DNA from: Clostridiales bacterium
Lineage (GTDB): Bacteria > Bacillota > Clostridia > Lachnospirales > Lachnospiraceae
Assembly: GCA_019420425.1 (NCBI GenBank)
Contig: JAHZHG010000019.1
Location: 6,257-18,331, forward strand
Direction of reading: 5' to 3'
Length of the DNA: 12,075 nt
Shown: positions 1-5,312 of the stretch, one piece after another
Numbering within the stretch: position 1 is the first letter of the stretch
How the letters are laid out: each line of letters begins with the position of its first letter
Program-made: the position numbers and the translations under genes
The notes under the pieces: generated by a model
Told to the model about the DNA's origin: nothing
The model's database searches: none
What the model saw: only the letters and a program-made list of their open reading frames with translations

Positions 1-198
1 GTATATTTTATCGCACATGCGGATGTGCTGATTGTGGGAGGCACTTCTCTGGCCGTATATCCTGCGGCGGGGCTGATTGACTACTATCGGGGAGACAAGC
101 TGGTGCTGATTAACAAATCCACAACGCCCAGGGATCGGTTTGCCAATCTGCTGGTGCAGGGCAGTATCGGAGAAATCCTGGGACAGATCGAGGTGTAG
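1..198 (+). CDS. Sirtuin-type NAD-dependent protein deacylase, C-terminal fragment
   Basis: The open frame begins before the window and ends at a TAG at 196-198, leaving 65 residues. The fragment contains the run GGTSLAVYPAA followed by a strand reading LVLINK. This matches the Sir2/CobB family, where GTSL-x-V-x-PAA and the following INK/N segment line the NAD site of the Rossmann domain. Members remove acetyl or other acyl groups from lysines, using NAD and releasing nicotinamide. The catalytic histidine and the zinc-binding cysteines would lie upstream and cannot be checked here. The stop is 3 bases from the next start, so the DUF951 gene is probably co-transcribed. I am confident of the family; the substrate is unknown. 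Confidence 0.88.
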   Translation, partial: VYFIAHADVLIVGGTSLAVYPAAGLIDYYRGDKLVLINKSTTPRDRFANLLVQGSIGEILGQIEV

Positions 199-201
199 CG
201 T

Positions 202-390
202 ATGGATTATCAGATAGGAGATGTAGTCCGGCTGAAAAAGCAGCACCCCTGCGGCAGCAGCGAATGGGAAATTCTCCGCGTGGGAGCGGACTTTCGGCTA
301 AAGTGCATGGGCTGCGGGCATCAGATTATGATTGCCCGGAAGCTAGTAGAAAAAAATACGAGGGAGCTGCATAAAAAGCTTGAAAAATAA
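202..390 (+). CDS. DUF951 family small protein (YyzM-like)
   Basis: This gene encodes 62 residues with the family pattern: an N-terminal YQIGDVVRLKK strand, then HPCGSSEWEI, RVGADFRLKC and MGCGHQIMIAR. The three cysteines (one in HPCG, two in CMGC) and the histidine could bind a metal, but that is inference. The function of the family is not established. In Bacillus the equivalent gene (yyzM) lies beside the rpsF-ssb-rpsR operon, and the same neighbourhood occurs here, which supports the call. The ATG at 202 is preceded by GAGGTG (190-195) at normal spacing, inside the end of the sirtuin gene. The 3' end of this gene carries the -35 element of the rpsF promoter. Confidence 0.85.
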   Translation: MDYQIGDVVRLKKQHPCGSSEWEILRVGADFRLKCMGCGHQIMIARKLVEKNTRELHKKLEK

Positions 391-408
391 GGATTTTTAT
401 GGTAAACT
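380..408 (+). promoter_or_regulatory. Housekeeping-sigma promoter of the rpsF operon, extended -10
   Basis: The elements are TTGAAA at 380-385, a 17-base spacer, and TAAACT at 403-408. A TG one base upstream of the -10 gives an extended -10. Five of six -35 bases match the consensus and the spacing is ideal. The expected transcription start is about 415, giving a leader of about 74 bases before rpsF. The -35 overlaps the last codons of the DUF951 gene. This is a pattern match only; no start site was measured. Confidence 0.75.
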
Positions 409-441
409 AGACACTCGTGATGTAATATTTTAATTTCCTTG

Positions 442-478
442 CTCCTTCCTCTGTGAGGGGGCCAGAGACCATAAGGAG
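442..478 (+). promoter_or_regulatory. rpsF leader hairpin that pairs with the ribosome binding site; candidate S6:S18 autoregulatory element
   Basis: CTCCTT at 442-447 is complementary to AAGGAG at 473-478, which is the rpsF Shine-Dalgarno. Inside it, CTCTG at 449-453 can pair with CAGAG at 463-467, leaving a G-rich loop (454-462) and a one-sided bulge ACCAT (468-472). A hairpin with an asymmetric bulge that binds the S6:S18 complex and represses rpsF is known in many bacteria, so both position and shape fit. I could not match the published consensus base by base, and the known motif features a CCG in its bulge that is not obvious here. The pairing is seen; the autoregulation is inferred. Confidence 0.5.
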
Positions 479-488
479 GTGCGAAAGC

Positions 489-776
489 ATGAACAAGTAT
501 GAATTAGCAGTAGTTGTTAACGCAAAGCTCGAAGATGAAGAAAGAGCTGCTGTCATGGAAAAGGTGAAAGCACTGATCACCCGCTTTAACGGCGTAGTGA
601 CAGAGGTGGACGAGTGGGGCAAGAAGAGACTTGCTTACGAAATCCAGAAGATGAGAGAAGGATTTTACTACTTCGTTCGTTTTGAGGCTGATCCGACTGC
701 TCCGGCTGAGATCGAGAGACGTATCCGTATCATGGACAACGTGATCAGATATTTATGCGTTAAACAGGAAGCATAG
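489..776 (+). CDS. rpsF: 30S ribosomal protein S6 (bS6)
   Basis: This gene encodes 95 residues, the usual bS6 length, beginning MNKYELAVVV. It has the conserved WGKKRLAY segment at residues 43-50, followed by a GFYYFVRFEAD strand and a C-terminal segment with RYL. S6 binds the central domain of 16S rRNA as a heterodimer with S18, whose gene lies in the same operon. The ATG at 489 is chosen because AAGGAGGT (473-480) sits 8 bases upstream. An in-frame start at 453 would add 12 residues that do not belong to the family and would overlap the ribosome binding site. It is the first gene of the rpsF-ssb-rpsR unit, 22 bases before ssb. Confidence 0.97.
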   Translation: MNKYELAVVVNAKLEDEERAAVMEKVKALITRFNGVVTEVDEWGKKRLAYEIQKMREGFYYFVRFEADPTAPAEIERRIRIMDNVIRYLCVKQEA

Positions 777-798
777 ATAGCAGAAAAGAGGAGATTGT

Positions 799-1269
799 AT
801 GAATAAAGTCATTTTAATGGGACGCCTGACCAGAGATCCTGAGGTTCGCTATTCCGCAGGAGAGAGCTCTACGGCTGTTGCCAGATATACCCTTGCCGTA
901 GACCGCAGATTCCGCAGAGACGGAGACCAGACCGCGGACTTTATCGGATGTGTGGCATTCGGCAGAAGCGCAGAGTTCGCAGAAAAGTATTTCCGCCAGG
1001 GCCTGAAGGTAATCGTTACCGGACGTATCCAGACCGGCAGCTACACCAACAGAGAAGGGCAGAAGGTATATACCACAGACGTGGTGGTAGAGGATCAGGA
1101 GTTTGCAGAAAGCAAGGCAGCCAGCGAGAGCAGCATGGGTTCCGGTTATTCCAATTCCTATTCCGCTCCGACGCCCGCTCCGACCAGACCGGCGCCCAGC
1201 CAGGCTTCCTCAGCCGACGGATTCATGAACATCCCGGACGGCATTGACGAGGAGCTTCCCTTTAACTAA
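799..1269 (+). CDS. ssb: Single-stranded DNA-binding protein
   Basis: This gene encodes 156 residues. The N-terminal OB fold (about 1-105) starts MNKVILMGRLTRDPEVRY and includes a DFIGCVAFG strand and the VIVTGRIQTGSY segment. A flexible Ser/Pro/Ala-rich linker follows (about 110-138), then an acidic tail ending DEELPFN. The tail corresponds to the DDDIPF tip through which SSB recruits replication and repair partners; here one extra Asn follows the Phe. As a homotetramer, SSB coats single-stranded DNA at forks. The start is supported by a purine-rich AGAGGAGA (787-794). Its place between rpsF and rpsR is the standard Firmicute arrangement and suggests co-expression with ribosome assembly. Confidence 0.96.
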   Translation: MNKVILMGRLTRDPEVRYSAGESSTAVARYTLAVDRRFRRDGDQTADFIGCVAFGRSAEFAEKYFRQGLKVIVTGRIQTGSYTNREGQKVYTTDVVVEDQEFAESKAASESSMGSGYSNSYSAPTPAPTRPAPSQASSADGFMNIPDGIDEELPFN

Positions 1270-1328
1270 ATGACTGCTACAGTTCCCGAATATATTCGTT
1301 ATATATTTTGAATAAGGAGGAATTAACC

Positions 1329-1592
1329 ATGGCTTACAGTAAAGATAGAAATGCTGATTCTCCCATGAAGAGAAGAGGCGGACGCAGAAGAAAAAAAGTT
1401 TGTGTGTTCTGCGGAAAAGAAAATAACGAGATCGATTACAAGGACGTTAACAAGCTGAAAAGATACGTATCTGAGAGAGGAAAAATCCTTCCCAGAAGAA
1501 TCACCGGAAACTGTGCAAAGCATCAGAGAGCGCTGACCGTAGCAATCAAGAGAGCACGTCACATCGCCCTGATGCCGTACGTACAGGACTAA
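1329..1592 (+). CDS. rpsR: 30S ribosomal protein S18 (bS18), zinc-binding form
   Basis: This gene encodes 87 residues. A basic RRGGRRRKK segment near the N-terminus is followed by CVFC (Cys25, Cys28), a central IDYKDVNKLKRY, and CAKH (Cys62, His65). The four potential ligands indicate the zinc-binding form of S18; many bacteria encode a form lacking them. S18 pairs with S6 on the 16S platform. The ATG at 1329 follows AAGGAGG (1314-1320) at 8 bases; an in-frame upstream ATG at 1308 would add seven residues and precede that ribosome binding site, so it is rejected. It is the last gene of the operon, with a terminator 12 bases after the stop. Confidence 0.97.
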   Translation: MAYSKDRNADSPMKRRGGRRRKKVCVFCGKENNEIDYKDVNKLKRYVSERGKILPRRITGNCAKHQRALTVAIKRARHIALMPYVQD

Positions 1593-1604
1593 TCGCCGGA
1601 GCAT

Positions 1605-1647
1605 AAGCCTTTAGACAGGGGTTCCCCATTGCCTAAAGGCTTTTTTT
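1605..1647 (+). terminator. Intrinsic terminator of the rpsF-ssb-rpsR operon
   Basis: GCCTTTAG (1607-1614) pairs perfectly with CTAAAGGC (1633-1640), extended by two A-T pairs, and is followed by seven T residues (1641-1647). The loop contains a GGGG/CCCC inner arm (1618-1627) that can stack as a second short stem. It lies just after the rpsR stop. Confidence 0.9.
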
Positions 1648-1679
1648 ATGCGCTTTTCCGGCTTTCGTACCAGCGCATA

Positions 1680-1719
1680 CAAAACAGACTGGTTCCGGTC
1701 AGGGAATCAGTCTGTTTTG
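1680..1719 (-). terminator. Terminator of the XRE-regulator gene, probably bidirectional
   Basis: CAAAACAGACTG (1680-1691) is the perfect complement of CAGTCTGTTTTG (1708-1719). A G-T pair and four more pairs (TTCC 1693-1696 with GGAA 1703-1706) extend it to a 17-bp stem with a 6-base loop. The stem begins 11 bases after the stop of the minus-strand regulator gene and ends with TTTT on either strand, so it can stop transcription from both sides and keep the rpsR and regulator units apart. The T runs are short and lie within the stem, so efficiency is uncertain. Confidence 0.75.
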
Positions 1720-1730
1720 CGGCATGGGGA

Positions 1731-1949
1731 TTATTTCCCGAAGCGCCGCTTTACATCTGAGACACCAATGAGATAATCTACAGAGCAATCATACAGCTTT
1801 GCCAGTCGAATCAGCGCCCATACAGGGATATCACGCAGGCCCTTTTCGTATCTGCGATAGACTTCACGATTGCAGTCCAGGTAGGCGGCTACCTGCTGCT
1901 GTGTCAAGTCATTGTCTATTCGGAGATTTTCAATTCGTTCATAATACAA
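1731..1949 (-). CDS. XRE-family helix-turn-helix transcriptional regulator
   Basis: From the TTG at 1949 the product has 72 residues and is essentially one HTH_3/Cro-C1 domain: ERIENLRIDNDLTQQQVAAYL, then a recognition helix around residues 27-36 (NREVYRRYEKG), then a helix with WALIRLAKLYD and the typical ending SVDYLIG. There is no ligand-binding or oligomerisation extension. A GTG three codons upstream (1956-1958) is in frame, but the only good ribosome binding site, AAGAGGTG, overlaps that GTG and is correctly spaced for the TTG, so TTG is preferred. It is divergent from the small gene at 2043 and faces two inverted 14-bp repeats, so it is probably a repressor of itself and that gene (inference). 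Confidence 0.85.
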   Translation of the reverse strand: MYYERIENLRIDNDLTQQQVAAYLDCNREVYRRYEKGLRDIPVWALIRLAKLYDCSVDYLIGVSDVKRRFGK

Positions 1950-1961
1950 GCTGCTCACCTC

Positions 1962-2026
1962 TTGATTAGACTACCAAATGGTGGCATAATATATGTGATT
2001 TTACCACCATACGGTAGTATTCTGAC
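1962..2026. promoter_or_regulatory. Symmetric divergent promoters with two inverted 14-bp operator-like sites
   Basis: Plus-strand promoter: TTGATT (1962-1967), 17 bases, CATAAT (1985-1990), expected start near 1997. Minus-strand promoter: -35 GTCAGA (weak, at 2026-2021), 17 bases, -10 TAAAAT (2003-1998), expected start near 1991. Site 1, CTACCAAATGGTGG (1971-1984), and site 2, whose reverse complement reads CTACCGTATGGTGG (2004-2017), are inverted copies differing at two central bases. Each is itself a near-palindrome of CTACC and GGTGG. Each lies in one promoter's spacer, directly against its -10, and just downstream of the other promoter's start. A dimeric regulator bound at either site would block both promoters, which fits autorepression by the adjacent XRE protein. 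Confidence 0.7.
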
Positions 2027-2042
2027 GGAGGAATGAAGGATT

Positions 2043-2258
2043 ATGCAGATGAAAGGCAATGAATTGTTAAGGTTACTTAAGATGAGTGATGCGGAGTTTT
2101 TCCAGAAGTATCTGGATGATGCGCCGCTGGAGGAGCTGGCAGAATTTTTAAGAGAATTTCCGGATTTTCTGAATGACAGCCCGGACAGGGAAAAAGCAGA
2201 GCTGGAGGGGCTGTACAGGAGGATTGAAAGAAAGCTGGAAGAAAAGCAGGATAAATAA
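2043..2258 (+). CDS. Small acidic helical protein of unknown function
   Basis: This gene encodes up to 71 residues with no family I recognise. The composition is strongly charged and Leu/Glu-rich, with no cysteine, signal peptide or membrane segment. It should be soluble and mostly helical: LLRLLKMSDAEFFQKYL, a middle part with EELAEFLREFPDFL, and a C-terminal amphipathic helix (RIERKLEEKQ) able to form a coiled coil. GGAGGAA (2027-2033) lies 9-11 bases before the ATG at 2043; an in-frame ATG at 2049 with GAAGGA at 2035-2040 is an equally possible start. It has its own promoter with an operator-like site in the spacer, so the divergent XRE protein likely controls it. It may be a regulator partner, but no toxin or antitoxin family is recognisable. 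Confidence 0.7.
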   Translation: MQMKGNELLRLLKMSDAEFFQKYLDDAPLEELAEFLREFPDFLNDSPDREKAELEGLYRRIERKLEEKQDK

Positions 2259-2283
2259 GGAAAGAAAAATGATGCAAAAATGA

Positions 2284-2312
2284 TTCAATTTTCAATTAAA
2301 ATCAGGTATGAT
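2284..2312 (+). promoter_or_regulatory. Candidate promoter of the two-component operon, with a tandem TTCAATT repeat
   Basis: The elements are TTCAAT (2284-2289), a 17-base spacer, and TATGAT (2307-2312). The -10 is good, the -35 only moderate. The expected start near 2319 would give a very short leader holding the GGGGGAGA ribosome binding site. TTCAATT is repeated head to tail at 2284-2290 and 2291-2297, over the -35. No terminator separates this from the preceding small gene, so read-through from the gene at 2043 is also possible. Confidence 0.55.
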
Positions 2313-2329
2313 AGACAAGGGGGAGAGAC

Positions 2330-2986
2330 ATGATTAAAATCCTGATTGTTGAAGATGAAAAACCGATTGCCAATCTGATTAATCTGAGCTTGACAAATGC
2401 GGGATATTTTTGCATCTGTGCGTATGACGGGGCGGAAGCGGTTAAGCGAATTGACGAGGAGTATTTTGATCTGGTGCTGCTGGATATCATGCTGCCGAAG
2501 ATCAATGGCTATGAGGTAATGGAGTATATCCGCCCGCTGGAGATTCCGGTGATTTTTTTGACGGCAAAAACGTCGGTGAATGATAAGGTCAAGGGCCTGC
2601 GTATGGGAGCAGAGGACTACCTGGCCAAGCCCTTTGAGATTATCGAGCTGATGGCCAGGGTGGAGACGGTGCTGCGGCGCTACCATAAGGATCAGCAGAA
2701 GCTCACGGTGGCAGACCTGGAGATCGATACCGTGTCCCGGACAGTGAAAAAGGAAGGAAAATCCATCAGCCTGACAAATAAGGAGTTTGATTTGCTCCTG
2801 CTGTTTGTCCGGAATCCAAACATTGCACTGTTTCGGGATGTGATATATGAACGAGTCTGGCAGGGAGAGTATGAGGGTGACAGCCGAACAGTGGACCTTC
2901 ACGTACAGCGTATGCGAAGAAAGGTCGGCTGGGAGAGCAGGATCAAGACAATTTATAAGGTAGGATACCGACTGGAGCTGGAATGA
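2330..2986 (+). CDS. OmpR/PhoB-family response regulator
   Basis: This gene encodes 218 residues. The receiver domain (about 1-118) has the acidic pair Glu8-Asp9, the phosphoacceptor Asp52 in LVLLDIMLP, Thr78 in FLTAKT and Lys100 in LAKPF, so all residues needed for phosphorylation are present. A winged-helix DNA-binding domain follows (about 125-218), with LTNKEFDLLLLF, a recognition helix in SRTVDLHVQRMRRKV and the ending IYKVGYRLE. It should be phosphorylated by the kinase encoded next and then bind direct repeats as a dimer. The ATG is preceded by GGGGGAGA. Its stop overlaps the kinase start (ATGA), indicating translational coupling. The stimulus and targets cannot be read from the sequence. 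Confidence 0.95.
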   Translation: MIKILIVEDEKPIANLINLSLTNAGYFCICAYDGAEAVKRIDEEYFDLVLLDIMLPKINGYEVMEYIRPLEIPVIFLTAKTSVNDKVKGLRMGAEDYLAKPFEIIELMARVETVLRRYHKDQQKLTVADLEIDTVSRTVKKEGKSISLTNKEFDLLLLFVRNPNIALFRDVIYERVWQGEYEGDSRTVDLHVQRMRRKVGWESRIKTIYKVGYRLELE

Positions 2987-4413
2987 AGATAACCTGGAAG
3001 ATTTTTTTCAGTACGATATTGACACTCACCATTACGTTCTGCACAGGGGGATATCTTCTGATATCCTCCTTTTTTCGCGGATCATATAACCGTTCGCTGG
3101 ACAGCGCCCAGAATCAGAACCGGATATATCAGCTGATGCTGGCCAGCTATCTGGATAAGGAGGCCGATTCTACCGGCACTGTAGACCGGGAAACCATGGA
3201 GGATGCGCTGGAGAGCATATCCGGAGGCCTGCGGACGCGGGGAATGCGTATCCGGGTGCTGGACGAGCAAAAAAAGGCCTGCTTTATTTCCGGGTATATG
3301 CCGTCATATGACACTACCCTTACCGATATCATTTCTGCGGCGCAGAATGCCAGCCGCCTGATCCGGGACGGGGATGACTATTACCTGGAGGTAGTCAGCC
3401 AGATTATGGCCGGGGATACAACGTACTATATTGACACCTTTCATGATGCGACACAGATTTTTGCGGACAGGGATGAGCAGATCCGTGTATACCAGAATCT
3501 GATGATGATTTTGTTCATCATAAACGGCCTGCTCAGCTACATGATGGCCCGCTTTCTGGTTCGGCCCCTGCAGACGATTTCGATGGTGGCCACGGATATT
3601 GCCGGGGGGAATCTGAGCGTCCGCATTCCCATCAGGGGAAGCGATGAGATCGCCGACCTGTCCGCCAGGTTTAACGAGATGGCGGACGCCCTGGAGGAGA
3701 AAATCGTGGAGCTGGGGGTCGAAGGGCAGCGCAGAGAGGAGTTCATCGCCAGCTTTGCCCATGAGCTAAAGACGCCGATGACCTCCATCATCGGCTATGC
3801 GGATGTGCTCCGGTCAAACAAGCAGTCTCCGGAGCTGAACTTTATGTGTGCAAATTACATTTTTCAGGAGGGAAAGCGGCTGGAGTCCCTGTCCTTCCGT
3901 ATGCTGGATCTGATTATGCTGGACCGGCAGGAAATGCATGTGGAGCCGGTGAATATTGAAGATTTCTTCGACCGCATCCGGGAGATTACTCTGCCGATTG
4001 TGATCAAAGAGGAGATTGTACTGGACACAAAGGGGGACGGAAGTGTAATCTGGATTGAACAGGCCCTCATTCAGACCGTGATCCTGAACTTTATTGACAA
4101 TGCCAGAAAGGCAATGGAGGACGACCGGCGGATTCTGCTGGAAGGCTATAAGGAAGGAAAATACTATGTGATTTCCGTTACGGATCACGGAAAGGGTATT
4201 CCCAAAGAGGATCTGAAGAAGATAACGGAGGCATTTTATATGGTAGATAAATCCAGAAGCAGGCAGCAGGGCGGAGCGGGGCTTGGCCTGGCAATCAGCG
4301 CCAAGATTGCGGAAGGCCACGGCGGATATCTGGATTTTGAAAGTGAGCCGGGAAAGGGGACGAAAGCCAAGCTGTATCTGGCTGCCAACCCGGAAGGGAG
4401 TGAGAAGCGATGA
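2983..4413 (+). CDS. Membrane sensor histidine kinase
   Basis: This gene encodes 476 residues. A first membrane helix at about 6-28 and a second at about 172-190 bracket an extracytoplasmic sensor region of about 140 residues with no domain I recognise. A HAMP linker follows (about 191-243, beginning ARFLVRPL), then the dimerisation domain with FAHELKTPM, where His260 is the phosphorylation site. The catalytic ATP-binding domain has Asn373 in the N box (NFIDNA), Asp401 in DHGKGI (G1) and GGAGLGLAI at 430-438 (G2). All catalytic motifs are intact. There is no PAS domain, unlike WalK. It overlaps its neighbours by four bases at both ends (ATGA), so RR, kinase and the next protein are made together. 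Confidence 0.95.
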   Translation: MKITWKIFFSTILTLTITFCTGGYLLISSFFRGSYNRSLDSAQNQNRIYQLMLASYLDKEADSTGTVDRETMEDALESISGGLRTRGMRIRVLDEQKKACFISGYMPSYDTTLTDIISAAQNASRLIRDGDDYYLEVVSQIMAGDTTYYIDTFHDATQIFADRDEQIRVYQNLMMILFIINGLLSYMMARFLVRPLQTISMVATDIAGGNLSVRIPIRGSDEIADLSARFNEMADALEEKIVELGVEGQRREEFIASFAHELKTPMTSIIGYADVLRSNKQSPELNFMCANYIFQEGKRLESLSFRMLDLIMLDRQEMHVEPVNIEDFFDRIREITLPIVIKEEIVLDTKGDGSVIWIEQALIQTVILNFIDNARKAMEDDRRILLEGYKEGKYYVISVTDHGKGIPKEDLKKITEAFYMVDKSRSRQQGGAGLGLAISAKIAEGHGGYLDFESEPGKGTKAKLYLAANPEGSEKR

Positions 4414-5234
4414 GGGGAAAATGGTGGAAATACGTAGGAATGCTGGCGGTGCTGGCCGTTCTTGTCGCCTTCAGTGTGCTGATCCCTCAGATACTGTTTC
4501 GGCAGGAGGAAAAGGAGCTGCTGGAGGGGGTCCAGGTCTCGGCGGTGGCCGAGGTAGGTCTGAAGAAGCATGAGCCGTCGATCATAGAAAAGCTGAACTA
4601 CCTTCTGGAGCAGGACGAAGACGGGAATATTGCGTATGAACAGCTGTACGGCAAGGAGATGGCTGACGTAGTCAATGATGAGCAGATCAAACGTGTCTGC
4701 CGTGAGGTGGAAAAGCTCCAGGAGCTGGACGTTTTGCAGCAGTATTTTCCCTATGAATATGCCGGCGGAAACAGCACGGTGCTGTTTAATAAAGATACCT
4801 ATGAGGTGCTTGTGCTGGAGAGCTATTTCTTTAATCAGCCGGAGTTAGGCGGATATCTGGAGCTGCTCTGCGATTCGGAAACCGGAAAGGTGCTGATGTT
4901 CAGCGATAATGGCGAGTGGATAGACGAGCAGTTTTATGCGGATGTGGGAGTGGGAAAGGCTCTGACAGCCCAGGCAGAGGCATTTGCCGAATATCTGGGC
5001 CTTAAGGTAGAGTCCAGCCAGTATAAGATTACTCCGGCAGAAGAAATGTGGCAGAAAGAAATTGATGAAGAAGAACTATGGGAGCGTGGAGTTTATATGG
5101 ATGAGGTGGAGATCCCTTACGAGATGTTTTACGAGACGATAGTACTGGAGCTGTCTGACGATGAGCTGAGCACGGAGTATTATTTTAATCGATATGGAAC
5201 GCATTTGTATGGAGGATACACCAGATTTTTTTAG
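4410..5234 (+). CDS. Membrane-anchored extracytoplasmic protein of the two-component operon, function unknown
   Basis: This gene encodes 274 residues. A short basic N-terminus (MRGKWWK) and one hydrophobic helix at about 8-30, without a clear lipobox or cleavage site, predict an N-in anchor with some 240 residues outside the membrane. The outer part is acidic, with alternating predicted strands (STVLFNKDTYEVLVLES, GKVLMFSDNGEW), a Glu-rich loop (WQKEIDEEELWERG) and an aromatic C-terminus. I recognise no family. Its start overlaps the kinase stop, so it is probably a partner of that kinase, for example a modulator of its sensor domain. In topology and position it resembles the YycH/YycI proteins of WalRK operons, but I see no convincing sequence match. 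Confidence 0.85.
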   Translation: MRGKWWKYVGMLAVLAVLVAFSVLIPQILFRQEEKELLEGVQVSAVAEVGLKKHEPSIIEKLNYLLEQDEDGNIAYEQLYGKEMADVVNDEQIKRVCREVEKLQELDVLQQYFPYEYAGGNSTVLFNKDTYEVLVLESYFFNQPELGGYLELLCDSETGKVLMFSDNGEWIDEQFYADVGVGKALTAQAEAFAEYLGLKVESSQYKITPAEEMWQKEIDEEELWERGVYMDEVEIPYEMFYETIVLELSDDELSTEYYFNRYGTHLYGGYTRFF

Positions 5235-5258
5235 CGTATGATGGAATTTTGATGCAAT

Positions 5259-5303
5259 CCCCTTTTATAGTAAACCCAGAGCTGCAGTTTAGCAAATAAG
5301 GGG
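5259..5303 (+). promoter_or_regulatory. Possible hairpin covering the amidase ribosome binding site
   Basis: In the 78-base gap before the amidase gene, CCCCTT (5259-5264) can pair with AAGGGG (5298-5303), part of the purine-rich ribosome binding site. Inside it, TAAAC (5271-5275) pairs with GTTTA (5287-5291). The two stems are short and separated by unpaired bases, so stability is doubtful. No intrinsic terminator and no convincing promoter is visible in the gap, so the amidase gene may be read from the two-component operon. Confidence 0.25.
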
Positions 5304-5312
5304 AGGGGCAGG

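Noticed and set aside
453..488. An upstream in-frame start for rpsF adding 12 residues
   Set aside because: The extension would translate through the Shine-Dalgarno and leader hairpin. The ATG at 489 has ideal spacing and gives the family length.
1287..1298. Perfect 12-bp palindrome CGAATATATTCG between ssb and rpsR, considered as a LexA/SOS box
   Set aside because: The Gram-positive SOS box is CGAAC-N4-GTTCG; here the half-sites are two bases closer and lack the C/G. A short A/T-rich palindrome is plausible by chance.
1308..1328. An upstream in-frame start for rpsR adding seven residues
   Set aside because: It lies before the AAGGAGG at 1314-1320. The MAYSK start at 1329 is correctly spaced.
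1731..2258. Reading the XRE gene and its divergent neighbour as a toxin-antitoxin module
   Set aside because: The genes are divergent rather than co-directional, and the small protein shows no known toxin or antitoxin features. The idea cannot be supported from sequence alone.
4283..4573. A 96-codon plus-strand frame across the kinase/third-gene junction
   Set aside because: It overlaps two better-supported coding frames, and its Arg/Gly-rich product looks like out-of-frame translation.
5249..5276. Possible promoter TTGATG-N16-TAAACC before the amidase gene
   Set aside because: The -10 matches only three of six positions. The nearby better -10-like TATAGT (5266-5271) has no -35 at correct spacing.
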